From Clostridiales bacterium oral taxon 876 str. F0540 (lineage in GTDB: Bacteria > Bacillota > Clostridia > Clostridiales > Clostridiaceae), in NCBI GenBank assembly GCA_000466585.1, contig KE993508.1, forward strand, positions 463,140 to 493,935: 30,796 nt of DNA. Reading direction: 5' to 3'. Below the pieces are notes generated by a model. The model had not been told where the DNA came from and ran no database searches. It saw only the letters and a list, made by a program, of their open reading frames with translations. This document shows, one piece after another, positions 22,137 to 30,736 of this stretch. Every line of letters starts with the position of its first letter. The first letter of the stretch is position 1. Made by a program: the position numbers and the translations under genes.

Positions 22137-23027
22137 TTATTTTGTATACTTAAGAAACCCATTATCCATAATAAGCTTCAGCTTTTCTATCTCATATAAA
22201 TATTCCACATATGATGTAAGCATTCTTTGTATAAAAGCATATCTATATGGGTTTGTCACTCGTATATTAAAGCTTTTAATAACAACTTTCATGATATCTT
22301 CCATTGTCATTGATCCATCTATTACTTCATATATGCGCATTGCCCTGCTTTCATAAAAGTCCATGTTATCGTCTATAAGTTTTTTAATATTATCATATAT
22401 TCCTTTATGCGCAACCACATATTTGCTGCAGTTCAAATCATAAAGCTTTGCCTTGCTTTTCATATCTTCACTTAAGATATAAGCATAGGGCATTTTTGCA
22501 CCTTCCATTACCTCGTAACTTATAAGACAATCTCCTAAATAAGCTGCATCATCAGGAGTTATGATACATATATGTGCTGGACTGTGTCCCGGGGTATGTA
22601 TTATTTTAAAATCAGCTCCGCATAGTGCTATGCTTTCCTGATCCTCTTCTATAAGAATATCTGTTTTGCAAACCATATGACCATAGTGTTCTTTTACATC
22701 CTTTAATGTCTGACTTTGATAATAAAGCTTAAGATTAACTGCAGAACTGCAAATGTGAGCTTCATATGCCGACATGGAAATAATGCAGTTGTATTTTTCT
22801 TTTAAATATGTATTATTTCCAATGTGATCTATATGAGCATGGCTGTTTAAAATTGCCGCTACTTTAAAATTATTTTTTTCAAGCACTTCTTCAATGCCTT
22901 CACGTTCTCCCTTTTTCCAGCCAGTATCAAGCATAATAATTTCTTTCTCATTAAGCTTATAAAAAGGAATATAACTCATTCCTGTATCTATACAAAAGGT
23001 ATTTCCTTTAACGTTTATTATGTCCAT
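22137..23027 (-). CDS. Metallo-beta-lactamase-fold hydrolase
   Basis: This 296-residue cytoplasmic hydrolase has the metal-binding core NSHAHIDHIGN (His63, His65, Asp67, His68) on the second motif. HTPGHSPAHICI, YLGDCLI and a late VAHKGIY provide the remaining ligands, as in MBL-fold enzymes of the glyoxalase II/lactonase group. A C-terminal helical extension of about 90 residues follows. The reaction is unknown; a thioesterase, lactonase or nuclease-like activity cannot be told apart. It begins 15 bases after the stop of the translational GTPase gene with GGAGAG in that gap, so the two form an operon. Confidence 0.85.
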   Translation of the reverse strand: MDIINVKGNTFCIDTGMSYIPFYKLNEKEIIMLDTGWKKGEREGIEEVLEKNNFKVAAILNSHAHIDHIGNNTYLKEKYNCIISMSAYEAHICSSAVNLKLYYQSQTLKDVKEHYGHMVCKTDILIEEDQESIALCGADFKIIHTPGHSPAHICIITPDDAAYLGDCLISYEVMEGAKMPYAYILSEDMKSKAKLYDLNCSKYVVAHKGIYDNIKKLIDDNMDFYESRAMRIYEVIDGSMTMEDIMKVVIKSFNIRVTNPYRYAFIQRMLTSYVEYLYEIEKLKLIMDNGFLKYTK

Positions 23028-23042
23028 ATATCTGTCTCTCCT

Positions 23043-24989
23043 TTATTTTAAAAGATGCATTTTACTCTCTGCCTCATCCCAGCTTACTATGTAAGCCTGC
23101 CCCTTTGAGCAGAAAATTGAAGATGAAGTATATTCAATGTCAGCGTTTTTATTATAACCTTTTCTTTTAATAACCTCTTCCTCATTATGACAGCGATGAT
23201 AACCTCCAAAAACAACGCTGATTATTCCCCTGCCCTGTGTAAAAGAAGCTAATTCCGTGCTGTAGTTCATAAAATTAACTACAGGAACCTTTCCAGTTAT
23301 AATTGCTTTGTTTTCCATTATCTTAGGCGGTTCAAAGCTTCCATAAGCGCCCTGAATATCTGACAAAACTCTTCCCATATGCTCAAGATCAACTTTAATT
23401 TTAAAATCATAATAGGGTTCTAAAAGTATATTGTTTACTTTTTCCAACCCCTGTCTTAAAGCTCTATAGGCGGCCTCTCTGAAATCTCCGCCTTCGGTAT
23501 GCTTAATATGATCAGCACCTGTCAGAAGTTTTATTTTTACATCGGTAAGAGCCGAGCCTGTAAGGATTCCATGGTGCTCCCTTTCAAGAATATATCTTCC
23601 AATTACATTTTGAACTCCAACAGAAAGATTATCAGTATGGCAGCTGCTTTCATAGGTAACTCCCTTTCCTCTTGTATTTGGTTCAACTTTTAAATGTACT
23701 TCAGCATAGTGCTTTAGAGGCTCAAAATGTCCATAGCCTATAGCCTGCGAAGTAATTGTTTCCTTATATATTATTTCCGGTGTTCCAAAGCTTGCATCTA
23801 AATTAAATCTTTCCTTAACAATCTGCTCTAAAACCTCCAGCTGTACTACCCCCATTACGCTGATATGAATTTCCTGCAAGGCCTCCTCCCAAGTTACTTT
23901 AAGTGCCGGGTCTTCAGAATCCAGTATCTTAAAACACCTTAATACTTCCTTGGGGTTTAGCGCTTTGTCAAATACAACCTTTGATTTAAGCGCAGGCACC
24001 AATTCAAAGATAGTTTTTTCGCTTAAAGCTCCAATACTGTCTCCTGCTTCTGCTGCTGAAAGCCCTGTTACAGCAAAAAGCTCCCCTGCGCGAGCTTCTT
24101 CTACTGCTTTGAATTTACTGCTGTTATATATTCTTATCTGAGTTATTTTTTCATGAACATCATCACCATAGGATATTTCATCTCTAACCTTTAAACTTCC
24201 GCTTAGAGCTTTAATAAAGGTAACTCTTGCTCCGCTTATGTCGTGTCTTATTTTATAAACCCTCCCTGCAAAAGGTTTATCTAAATCATAATCTGCAAAG
24301 GTCAATTTATTTAGTTTTTCTAAGAAGTTTTCTATTCCAATATCTTGCAGAGCAGATCCGCTTAAGCATGGAAAAATTCTGCATTCCTTTATCATAACTT
24401 TCATGGATGAAATCCATAAATCAGTATCAATACTTCCTTCCATATATTTTTCTAAAAGTACTTCATCTCTTTCAGCAATAAATTCTATAAGCCCATTGCT
24501 TATTGAATCATTTACAAGTTCTTCTGTTATATCACAGATATTGTCTGTCAAATTTAATTTAATATTCTTGATTACAGCATTAGCATCCGCACCTATTCTG
24601 TCTATCTTATTTATAAAGAAAAAAGAAGGGATCTTGTATTTTCTAAGAAGATTCCATACTGTTTCCGTATGTGCCTCCACTCCTTCAATAGCACTTACAA
24701 TAATAACTGCATAGTCCATAACCTGAAGTGCTCTTTCCATCTCTGAAGAAAAATCCACATGGCCCGGGGTATCAATTAAATAGTAGTTCGCATCCTTATA
24801 AGACATAACCGCCTGATCCGCAAATATAGTTATGCCTCTTTGCTTCTCTATATCATGGCTGTCTAAAAAAGCATTTTTATAATCAATCCTTCCCCTTTGT
24901 CTTATGCTGTTTGTATGATAAAGAAGTGCCTCAGCAAAAGTAGTTTTTCCTGCATCTACATGGGCTAAAAGTCCTATGATTTTGTTCAT
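23043..24989 (-). CDS. Translational GTPase of the TetM/EF-G superfamily
   Basis: This protein of about 648 residues has the EF-G layout. The GTPase domain shows G1 AHVDAGKTT (9-17), G2 RGITI (51-55), G3 DTPGH (73-77) and G4 NKID (127-130). It continues with domain II, domains III-V and the C-terminal QGRGIISVVFGGYH shared with ribosomal protection proteins. It lacks enough TetM-specific detail to call tetracycline resistance, and ends with NADIEYTSSSIFCSKGQ, a tail not in TetM. I chose ATG 24989, with GGAGG 7 bases upstream, over earlier starts (24995 and 25040). Family name in databases is usually translation factor GTPase. It presumably binds the ribosome, and the partner MBL gene follows directly. 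Confidence 0.88.
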   Translation of the reverse strand: MNKIIGLLAHVDAGKTTFAEALLYHTNSIRQRGRIDYKNAFLDSHDIEKQRGITIFADQAVMSYKDANYYLIDTPGHVDFSSEMERALQVMDYAVIIVSAIEGVEAHTETVWNLLRKYKIPSFFFINKIDRIGADANAVIKNIKLNLTDNICDITEELVNDSISNGLIEFIAERDEVLLEKYMEGSIDTDLWISSMKVMIKECRIFPCLSGSALQDIGIENFLEKLNKLTFADYDLDKPFAGRVYKIRHDISGARVTFIKALSGSLKVRDEISYGDDVHEKITQIRIYNSSKFKAVEEARAGELFAVTGLSAAEAGDSIGALSEKTIFELVPALKSKVVFDKALNPKEVLRCFKILDSEDPALKVTWEEALQEIHISVMGVVQLEVLEQIVKERFNLDASFGTPEIIYKETITSQAIGYGHFEPLKHYAEVHLKVEPNTRGKGVTYESSCHTDNLSVGVQNVIGRYILEREHHGILTGSALTDVKIKLLTGADHIKHTEGGDFREAAYRALRQGLEKVNNILLEPYYDFKIKVDLEHMGRVLSDIQGAYGSFEPPKIMENKAIITGKVPVVNFMNYSTELASFTQGRGIISVVFGGYHRCHNEEEVIKRKGYNKNADIEYTSSSIFCSKGQAYIVSWDEAESKMHLLK

Positions 24990-25176
24990 ATTCATGCCTC
25001 CATAATACCCATATTTTAATATATTAATATTACTACACATTTTTATTTTTTGTATAGTGCTGCTTACTCCTTACAGCTAAGTACCGTAAAATATGCTAAA
25101 ATTAAAACCATTTCATTAAGTATTAGAAGTATGATATTATAAGAATAATATACAAGTGAAAAAAGAGGTGTTGGAA

Positions 25177-25737
25177 TTGAATAGATGTCCCTGGTGCAAA
25201 GCAGATGAATTGTATGTAAAATATCACGATGAAGAATGGGGTGTTCCTGTTCACGATGAACAAAAGCATTTTGAATTTTTAGTGCTTGAATCAGCTCAGG
25301 CGGGCTTAAATTGGCTTACAATACTTAGAAAAAGAGAAAACTACAGAGAAGCCTACGATAACTTTGATGCAGTTAAGATTTCTAAGTATGATGAAAACAA
25401 AGTAAATGAACTTATGCAAAATGCAGGCATTATTAGAAACAGAAGAAAGATTGAAGCTTCAATAAATAATGCTAAAGGCTTTTTAGAAATTCAAAATGAG
25501 TTCGGAAGCTTTGATAATTACATATGGAGTTTCGTAGACAATAGTCCTGTAATTAATCATTGGAATGACATCTCAGAGGTTCCTGCGACTTCAGAGCTAT
25601 CAGATAAAGTAAGCATGGATTTAAAGAAAAGAGGCTTTAAGTTTTTAGGCAGCACTATAATGTATGCACATCTTCAAGCTACAGGTATTATTAATGATCA
25701 TTTAACAAGCTGTTTCAGGCATGCTGAAGTGCGTTAA
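25177..25737 (+). CDS. tag: DNA-3-methyladenine glycosylase I
   Basis: This 186-residue base-excision glycosylase removes 3-methyladenine from alkylated DNA. The start is a TTG at 25177, with AGAGGTG 6 bases upstream. With that start the four zinc ligands fall at Cys4, His17, His175 and Cys179, the same positions as in E. coli Tag. The catalytic Glu38 lies in FEFLVLESAQAGLNWLTILR. An alternative in-frame GTG at 25156 has no ribosome site. It is followed after 26 bases by an MmcQ/YjbR gene, forming a two-gene unit that may both serve DNA maintenance. A divergent promoter region separates it from the GTPase gene. Confidence 0.92.
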   Translation: MNRCPWCKADELYVKYHDEEWGVPVHDEQKHFEFLVLESAQAGLNWLTILRKRENYREAYDNFDAVKISKYDENKVNELMQNAGIIRNRRKIEASINNAKGFLEIQNEFGSFDNYIWSFVDNSPVINHWNDISEVPATSELSDKVSMDLKKRGFKFLGSTIMYAHLQATGIINDHLTSCFRHAEVR

Positions 25738-25763
25738 TATCATATTTAAAGTGGGGTTTATAT

Positions 25764-26120
25764 ATGGATTTACAAAAATTTAGAAATTATTGTTTAAGTA
25801 AAAAGGGCGTAGCTGAAACATTTCCCTTTGATGATGAAACCTTAGTTCTTAAGGTAGGCTCTAAGATGTTTGCTTTAACTAATATAAAAAAGCCTAATCT
25901 GGAGATTAATTTAAAATGTGATCCTCTTATGTCTATAGATTTAAGGAGAGAATACAGCTCTATTAAGCCAGGCTACCATATGAATAAAACTCATTGGAAT
26001 ACCATAGCTGTTGATGGAACTGTACCTGAGGATAAAATATTATTTCTTATAGACTTATCTTATGATTTAGTTTATAAAGGTCTTAAAAAAAGTGAAAAGC
26101 TTAGTTTATCAGAATTATAA
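25764..26120 (+). CDS. MmcQ/YjbR family protein
   Basis: This 118-residue protein of the YjbR/CyaY-like fold has FRNYCLSKKGVAETFPFDDE, VLKVGSKMFALT and GYHMNKTHWNTIAVDGTVPE, all family hallmarks. The family is often labelled DNA-binding, although the biochemical role is uncertain. GTGGGG lies upstream of the ATG at 25764, and the gene follows tag closely. The stop at 26118-26120 abuts the palindromic repeat element, whose outer arm (26122 on) also looks like the original terminator of this gene. Confidence 0.9.
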   Translation: MDLQKFRNYCLSKKGVAETFPFDDETLVLKVGSKMFALTNIKKPNLEINLKCDPLMSIDLRREYSSIKPGYHMNKTHWNTIAVDGTVPEDKILFLIDLSYDLVYKGLKKSEKLSLSEL

Positions 26121-26368
26121 AAAGGGATGCCGAAAAACAGCTTAGACCCAGCGTGTTATTTGAAAACGTAGAAGCATTTGAGCAAGCAGCAATAAGACTT
26201 TAAATTAAAAATTTATAAAGCCGTTAAGAATCCTATATTGTCTGAGCAAAGCGAGTTTATAGGATTTAGGATTTATAAATTTTCAAATTATTAGTCTTAT
26301 CTGCGAAGCGAAAGCTTCCTAGAATTCAAATAACACGCAACAAGTTTAAGCTGTTTTTCAGCATCCCC
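26121..26368. repeat. 248-bp palindromic repeat element (copy 1), inserted between convergent genes
   Basis: The region is a large imperfect inverted repeat. Paired blocks, outermost first, are AAGGGATGC with its near-complement at 26360-26368, GAAAAACAGCTTA with the block at 26349-26359, and GCGTGTTATTTGAA (26151-26164) with 26325-26338, which is perfect. Then ATAAGACT (26192-26199) pairs with 26293-26300 and AAAATTTATAAA (26208-26219) with 26272-26283. An inner hairpin is AATCCTATA with TATAGGATT (26229-26266). The outer ends include GATGCTG-AAAAA-CAGC, part of a typical terminator, as if the element split one. Bases 26286-26338 are 50/53 identical to 30737-30789. No ORF or transposase is inside. 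Confidence 0.85.
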
Positions 26369-26370
26369 TT

Positions 26371-27636
26371 CTAATTCATTACTCTTCTAGCGCATAAATA
26401 CTCATCTGTATCATCTAGCGATGAAATTCTTACAACTTCTCCGCTGTATGGCGCTTCGATATAGCAGTTATTACCTACATACATTCCAACATGGTGAGGA
26501 TTGCTGTAAGTTCCAAAGAAAATTAAATCTCCCGGCTGTAAGTTCTTTCTATCTACTGCGGTTCCTTCATGAATCTGTGTAAAAGTAGTTCTTGTTAAAT
26601 GTATCCCAAAATGCGCATATACATACTGCATAAGTCCGGAGCAGTCAAAAGCCTGCCTTCCTAAGAGCTTTTCCATACCGGTTAAGTCATGTGAAGTGTT
26701 TTTGTACATATTTATATCCGCTTGTGTAAATACCTCTCCTTCAGCTCCCCAAACATATGGACACCCCAAAAACTTATAGGCATATGCTACTACAGCATTT
26801 GCTGAAGCCGGAGCTGCAGGTGTCGTTGTATTTCCTCGATTTGTCTGCTGATTATTTTTCGTCTGTGCTAGTGCCAGAGCCTGCAGCTGTTTTACTGTAT
26901 CTTGAACCTGTTTTTCAGATGCTGCAATTTTATTTTTATAATCGCTTATCTGACTCATATAATATGCTTGTCTACGTTTTGCCTCTGCAATTAATTGCTG
27001 CTGCTCCTGAGCATCGCTTTTAACCTGAGCTAATTTGGCTTCATTGTTCTGTTTAAAAACAACCAATTGATTTCTGTCATTTTCCAAAACATCCTTGGCT
27101 CTTTTAATATTTTCCTTTTTATCAGCTAAATCTTTAGTAACTTTTTTATCAAAATTGATTATTGAAACAACTGCTTGAGCGTTACTGATAAATTCATTAA
27201 AACTCTTAGATGATAATAGTATACTTATGTATTGATCGTTTCCGGCTATGTACATAGCTCTCATTCTTTTATTAAAAAGCTCTTGCTCGTTTTTTATATC
27301 ATCTTCGGCATCCGCTAAGTTTTTTTGAGATATTATAATATCCTTTTCCTTTTGAGCTATCTTTGTGCTTGTATCCTTTATATTTCTATTAAGATCTTCT
27401 ATCTTAGAATCCAGCATCTGAATTTGTGAGTTAAGATTATTAATATCCTTTTTAGCACTTTCTGCATTTAATTGACTCTGCTGCATATTTTGATTGTACT
27501 GATTCTTTTGACCCTCAAGCTGCTGTTTTTGCTGATTGAGAGAATCTGCTGTTGGATCAGCAAATACAGTTGTCCCTGTAGATATTACTAAAGCTGTGCA
27601 CACTAATACGGCTGTTATTTTACTTCTTAATCTCAT
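26371..27636 (-). CDS. Secreted NlpC/P60 peptidoglycan endopeptidase with coiled-coil N-terminus
   Basis: This protein of about 421 residues has a signal peptide (MRLRSKITAVLVCTALVIST, then TVFA cut before DPTADS) and a long Gln/Lys-rich coiled coil (about 30-250) of the CwlO/PcsB type. A flexible linker rich in Asn/Thr/Pro/Ala leads to an NlpC/P60 domain with catalytic Cys332 (FDCSGLMQYVY) and His382 (NPHHVGMYVGN). The usual third polar position is Glu394 in YIEAP. Such enzymes cut D-Glu-to-diamino-acid links in stem peptides for growth or division. I chose ATG 27636 with GGGAG 8 bases upstream over ATG 27651, which precedes that site. The gene is followed by the palindromic element. Confidence 0.92.
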   Translation of the reverse strand: MRLRSKITAVLVCTALVISTGTTVFADPTADSLNQQKQQLEGQKNQYNQNMQQSQLNAESAKKDINNLNSQIQMLDSKIEDLNRNIKDTSTKIAQKEKDIIISQKNLADAEDDIKNEQELFNKRMRAMYIAGNDQYISILLSSKSFNEFISNAQAVVSIINFDKKVTKDLADKKENIKRAKDVLENDRNQLVVFKQNNEAKLAQVKSDAQEQQQLIAEAKRRQAYYMSQISDYKNKIAASEKQVQDTVKQLQALALAQTKNNQQTNRGNTTTPAAPASANAVVAYAYKFLGCPYVWGAEGEVFTQADINMYKNTSHDLTGMEKLLGRQAFDCSGLMQYVYAHFGIHLTRTTFTQIHEGTAVDRKNLQPGDLIFFGTYSNPHHVGMYVGNNCYIEAPYSGEVVRISSLDDTDEYLCARRVMN

Positions 27637-27755
27637 CCATAATACTCCCATTCACTTATTATTGCATGTCCATAAACAACACACTTTATTAATATTCTAT
27701 AAATTTTAGTAATAACCTTCTAATTTCAACAAATTTTTTCTCGACAAACAAAAAA

Positions 27756-27781
27756 GTGCTAATCTTAGAAAAGTTTAGCAC
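27756..27781 (-). terminator. Terminator of the TetR-hydrolase unit
   Basis: On the minus strand GTGCTAA (27775-27781) and TTAGCAC (27756-27762) form a stem with a 12-base loop followed by TTTTTTG, about 50 bases after the TetR stop. Confidence 0.75.
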
Positions 27782-27831
27782 CTACTTAAGAAGTTATCAC
27801 GAAAAGAAGATATCTTCTTAAAAATTATTAT

Positions 27832-28431
27832 TTACTTATTAAATAAACCTTTATCAAGTATCTCCATTACCTCATCAACAACATGATCAAAATTCTCATT
27901 TTCTTCATCAAACATTACATATTTTAAACCGATAAAATTTGAAACTCCCATAAGGAAATAACTTATCACCATTGGATCTGAATCTATAACCTCACCATCT
28001 TTTTGAGCCTTTATGATACCTTGTGAATACCTATCAGCAAAGTTGTCATAATAGTCTCTGAAAAGGTTCTTGTCTATATAAAGTGATTCCCAGATTATAT
28101 TGTAAGCATGCTTGTTTTCTCTGATGTACTTAAGAAAAGTTCTGAGACCTACTCTTTCAGCCTCTCTTCTTGTCTTTAAATTTTTAGTTTCAGCGCTTAT
28201 TGCCATACGTATCTGATGGCTATACCTTAAAAGAAGATATTTATATAAATAATATTTATCTTTAAAATAAATATAAAAGGTTCCTAGCGCTATATCTGCC
28301 AAATTGGTTATATCAACTATTGAAGTAGAATGATAGCCCTTTTCATAAAAAAGAGCTTCTGCCGCACTGCATATTTTTTCAAGAGTTGCCTGGCCCCTTT
28401 GGGTTTTAGGTATATTTACTATATCTTCCAT
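27832..28431 (-). CDS. TetR/AcrR family regulator near the CoA-transferase genes
   Basis: This 199-residue protein has a typical N-terminal helix-turn-helix (TSIVDITNLADIALGTFYIY then FKDKYYLYKYLL) and a helical effector domain ending DEVMEILDKGLF. I chose ATG 28431, with AAGGAAG 7 bases upstream, over a GTG at 28458. It lies downstream of the alpha/beta hydrolase and CoA-transferase genes on the same strand. Its own strong promoter at 28519-28547 overlaps the end of the hydrolase gene. It plausibly controls itself and perhaps the upstream genes through a site such as TGATT..AATCA (28491-28511). The effector is unknown, possibly an acyl-CoA or fatty acid. Confidence 0.85.
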   Translation of the reverse strand: MEDIVNIPKTQRGQATLEKICSAAEALFYEKGYHSTSIVDITNLADIALGTFYIYFKDKYYLYKYLLLRYSHQIRMAISAETKNLKTRREAERVGLRTFLKYIRENKHAYNIIWESLYIDKNLFRDYYDNFADRYSQGIIKAQKDGEVIDSDPMVISYFLMGVSNFIGLKYVMFDEENENFDHVVDEVMEILDKGLFNK

Positions 28432-28518
28432 GCCGGTTCTTCCTTTCACTATAAGCACTGTACAACTAACGACCGCCTATTACTATCCTTTGATTATTTA
28501 CCAACCAATCATACCATA

Positions 28519-28547
28519 ATTATACAATAAATTCAATAGATTGACAA
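28519..28547 (-). promoter_or_regulatory. Promoter of the TetR gene inside the hydrolase 3' end
   Basis: On the minus strand TTGTCA (28542-28547), a 17-base spacer and TATAAT (28519-28524) lie mostly inside the last codons of the hydrolase gene. An interrupted dyad TGATT/AATCA (28491-28511) stands just downstream as a possible operator. Confidence 0.75.
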
Positions 28548-29335
28548 TTAGTGAAACCAAGCACAAGACTTGAAAACAATAGAGGCTTTTCATACATTGA
28601 AGCATGCCCCGTACCCGGGAGCACTACAAGCTCTGAAGTCTTTATAAGCTCATGCATTATTCTTTGCTCAGGCATAGGTGTAATATAATCATTTTCGCAG
28701 CTTACTATAAGTGTTGGTATTTTTATATAAGGCAGCTTTGCAGTTACATCATGATTGTCAGCACTTTCTGTAAGTCTTATCATAGCCTCCATGAAAGGTT
28801 TTTGATTAAATACTTTTTCAGTAAGCAGAGCCTTTCTGTTGTCCATCCAGTCAGTTTTATCATTATAAAACTTTGGCGAGTATATTACTGGTATGGTAGT
28901 GCAGTAATAATCAAGCGGATCATTTACACTTCTGTTCCAAGCAACACCTATATCCTTAAGCCAAGGTGAGGTTTTTGCTGTGGTATTAAAGAGCACCATT
29001 CTATCAACATACTCTTCATACTTTACTGCAAACTCTAAAGCCACTTCTCCACCATAGGATATACCTACTAAGTTTGCTTTATTAAGCTGAAGTTTATCAA
29101 GCAGCGCCTTTAAAGCTTCAACCTGAATATCCTGAGTATAAGCTGTATCCATCTTACCTGATCTTCCTTGATCAAGAAAGTCTAAAAGTATAAGTCGATT
29201 TTCTTTAGAAAAAACCTCTATAAATGGCTTCCAGCTCAAGGTGGACATCATAATTCCATTTAATAATACAATAGGTTTTCCCTGACCGTAAGTTTCATAA
29301 TAAATCTGTTTTTCCATAAATTCAAAATAAGACAT
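28520..29335 (-). CDS. Alpha/beta-fold hydrolase
   Basis: This 271-residue cytoplasmic enzyme has the classical triad: Ser93 in the elbow GISYGGE, Asp216 in SCENDYITP and His244 in GTGHASMYE, with an oxyanion-type loop VLLNGIMMSTLSW. It resembles lipase/thioesterase and haloalkane-dehalogenase-like esterases; the substrate is unknown. I chose ATG 29335 with GGGGGAAT about 6 bases upstream rather than a TTG at 29356. It follows the CoA-transferase after 24 bases and precedes the TetR gene, so an operon acting on acyl or ester compounds is likely. Confidence 0.88.
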   Translation of the reverse strand: MSYFEFMEKQIYYETYGQGKPIVLLNGIMMSTLSWKPFIEVFSKENRLILLDFLDQGRSGKMDTAYTQDIQVEALKALLDKLQLNKANLVGISYGGEVALEFAVKYEEYVDRMVLFNTTAKTSPWLKDIGVAWNRSVNDPLDYYCTTIPVIYSPKFYNDKTDWMDNRKALLTEKVFNQKPFMEAMIRLTESADNHDVTAKLPYIKIPTLIVSCENDYITPMPEQRIMHELIKTSELVVLPGTGHASMYEKPLLFSSLVLGFTNCQSIEFIV

Positions 29336-29359
29336 TTTTATTCCCCCATTCCTCAATGT

Positions 29360-30673
29360 CTATTTATCATAAATCAAGCCAATTTCATGGGCCTCTCTTC
29401 TAAGTTCTTCTCTAAATTTAGGATGAGCAATTGCAATAAGTCTTTCTACTCTTTCCTTTATATTAGTACCTCTTAAGGCTGCAACACCATATTCTGTTAC
29501 AACAAAGTCCACATCATTTCTTGAAAGACTTACTACAGCCCCCTGTTTAAGCATAGGAACAATTTTTGATATTTCTTCTTTCTCACCTGTTGCCTTATTC
29601 TTAACCATAGCTGTAGAATAAAGTGCTATAAAAGAGCGACCATTCTTAGCCTTTTGAGCTCCGATCGCAGTATCTGCCTGTCCTCCTGTACCGCTGAACT
29701 GGGTAGGTCCTATTGACTCGGAACAACACTGTCCAGTTAAATCTATTTCTATTGTGGTATTTATTGATACCATATTATCATTTTCAGCTATAACATAAGG
29801 ATCATTTACATAATTCCCGTCCATAACAAGCACTGACGGATTATCATCTAAAAACTCATAAAGCTCCTTGTTTCCCAGAGCAAAGGTACAAACTATCTTA
29901 CCTTTATGAAGAGTTTTTTTCCTTCCGGTTATTACACCAAGCTTCACAAGCTCTACCATTCCTGAAGTCATCATTTCTGTATGAATGCCAAGGTCTTTTT
30001 TGTCCTTAAGAGAAGCAGCAACAGCGTTAGGTATACCTCCTATTCCAAGTTGAATGCAGTCACCATCCTTTATGTTTTCTGCAATAAACTTGCCTATAAT
30101 CATATCCTTCTCAGTAGGAACTGTATCAGGAAGTACAGGAACCTCATAATCTGCTTCAACAAGATAATCTATATCTTTATAATGAATTTCCACATCGCCA
30201 AAGGTTCTTGGATAATTCTTATTAATTTCAAGTATAACAATATCTGCTTCCTCAATCATTCTTCTTTCATATGTGTTGCTTAAGGAAAGAGATATATAGC
30301 CATGCTTATCTGGCATGGAGGCACTTCCTACATATATATTGGGCTTTACGTGATTTAATCTTTTTATACCGGCTAAGTGAAGATGATTTGGAATAAAAGA
30401 AATATTTCCGTTCAAATGAGCCTTTCTAAGTACTGGTGAATAAAACCAGCCGTCAACATTAAAGGACTTTCTGTATTCTGCCTTTAAAAACTCACCGCTT
30501 GACATTGGAAGGCAGTTAGTAACTGTTACATTTTCAACTTTATGAGCAATAGTATGAAGCTTATTCATAAAAAGCTGTGCCTCAGCAGAACCAAGCCCTG
30601 TAACAATCATGTCGTTGGATTTAACCAAGTTTAAAGCTACCTCTACTGATATTAGCTTATCTTTATAACTCAT
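29360..30673 (-). CDS. CoA-transferase, acetyl-CoA hydrolase/transferase (4-hydroxybutyrate/butyrate-like) family
   Basis: This enzyme of about 437 residues moves CoA between a short acyl group and a carboxylate such as acetate. A Glu in the HTEMMTSGMVELV segment (about residue 233) corresponds to the catalytic Glu238 known from Clostridium aminobutyricum 4-hydroxybutyrate CoA-transferase. GIGGIPNAV (211-219) and INTTIEIDLTGQ fit the family. Substrates cannot be told from sequence; butyrate, propionate or 4-hydroxybutyrate are options. ATG 30673, with AAAGGGGG 6 bases upstream, is the real start; a longer frame to 30763 runs into the repeat element. The upstream promoter, if any, lies between this start and the repeat or further out of the window. 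Confidence 0.85.
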   Translation of the reverse strand: MSYKDKLISVEVALNLVKSNDMIVTGLGSAEAQLFMNKLHTIAHKVENVTVTNCLPMSSGEFLKAEYRKSFNVDGWFYSPVLRKAHLNGNISFIPNHLHLAGIKRLNHVKPNIYVGSASMPDKHGYISLSLSNTYERRMIEEADIVILEINKNYPRTFGDVEIHYKDIDYLVEADYEVPVLPDTVPTEKDMIIGKFIAENIKDGDCIQLGIGGIPNAVAASLKDKKDLGIHTEMMTSGMVELVKLGVITGRKKTLHKGKIVCTFALGNKELYEFLDDNPSVLVMDGNYVNDPYVIAENDNMVSINTTIEIDLTGQCCSESIGPTQFSGTGGQADTAIGAQKAKNGRSFIALYSTAMVKNKATGEKEEISKIVPMLKQGAVVSLSRNDVDFVVTEYGVAALRGTNIKERVERLIAIAHPKFREELRREAHEIGLIYDK

Positions 30674-30736
30674 AATTTTCCCCCTTTTAGTAAGAAGAAC
30701 AGGCAGCTGGATGTTGTAAAACACCTTTAATCTTCC

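Noticed and set aside
23043..24989. Tetracycline resistance gene (tetM/tetO/tetB(P))
   Set aside because: The layout is shared, but motifs and C-terminus differ clearly from known resistance proteins; calling resistance would overreach.
26121..26368. CRISPR array
   Set aside because: The repeat is a single large palindrome, not a set of short direct repeats with unique spacers, and no cas gene is present.
27804..27819. AAGAAGATATCTTCTT palindrome after the TetR gene
   Set aside because: A perfect dyad but in the 3' untranslated area just before a clear terminator; no promoter nearby to regulate.
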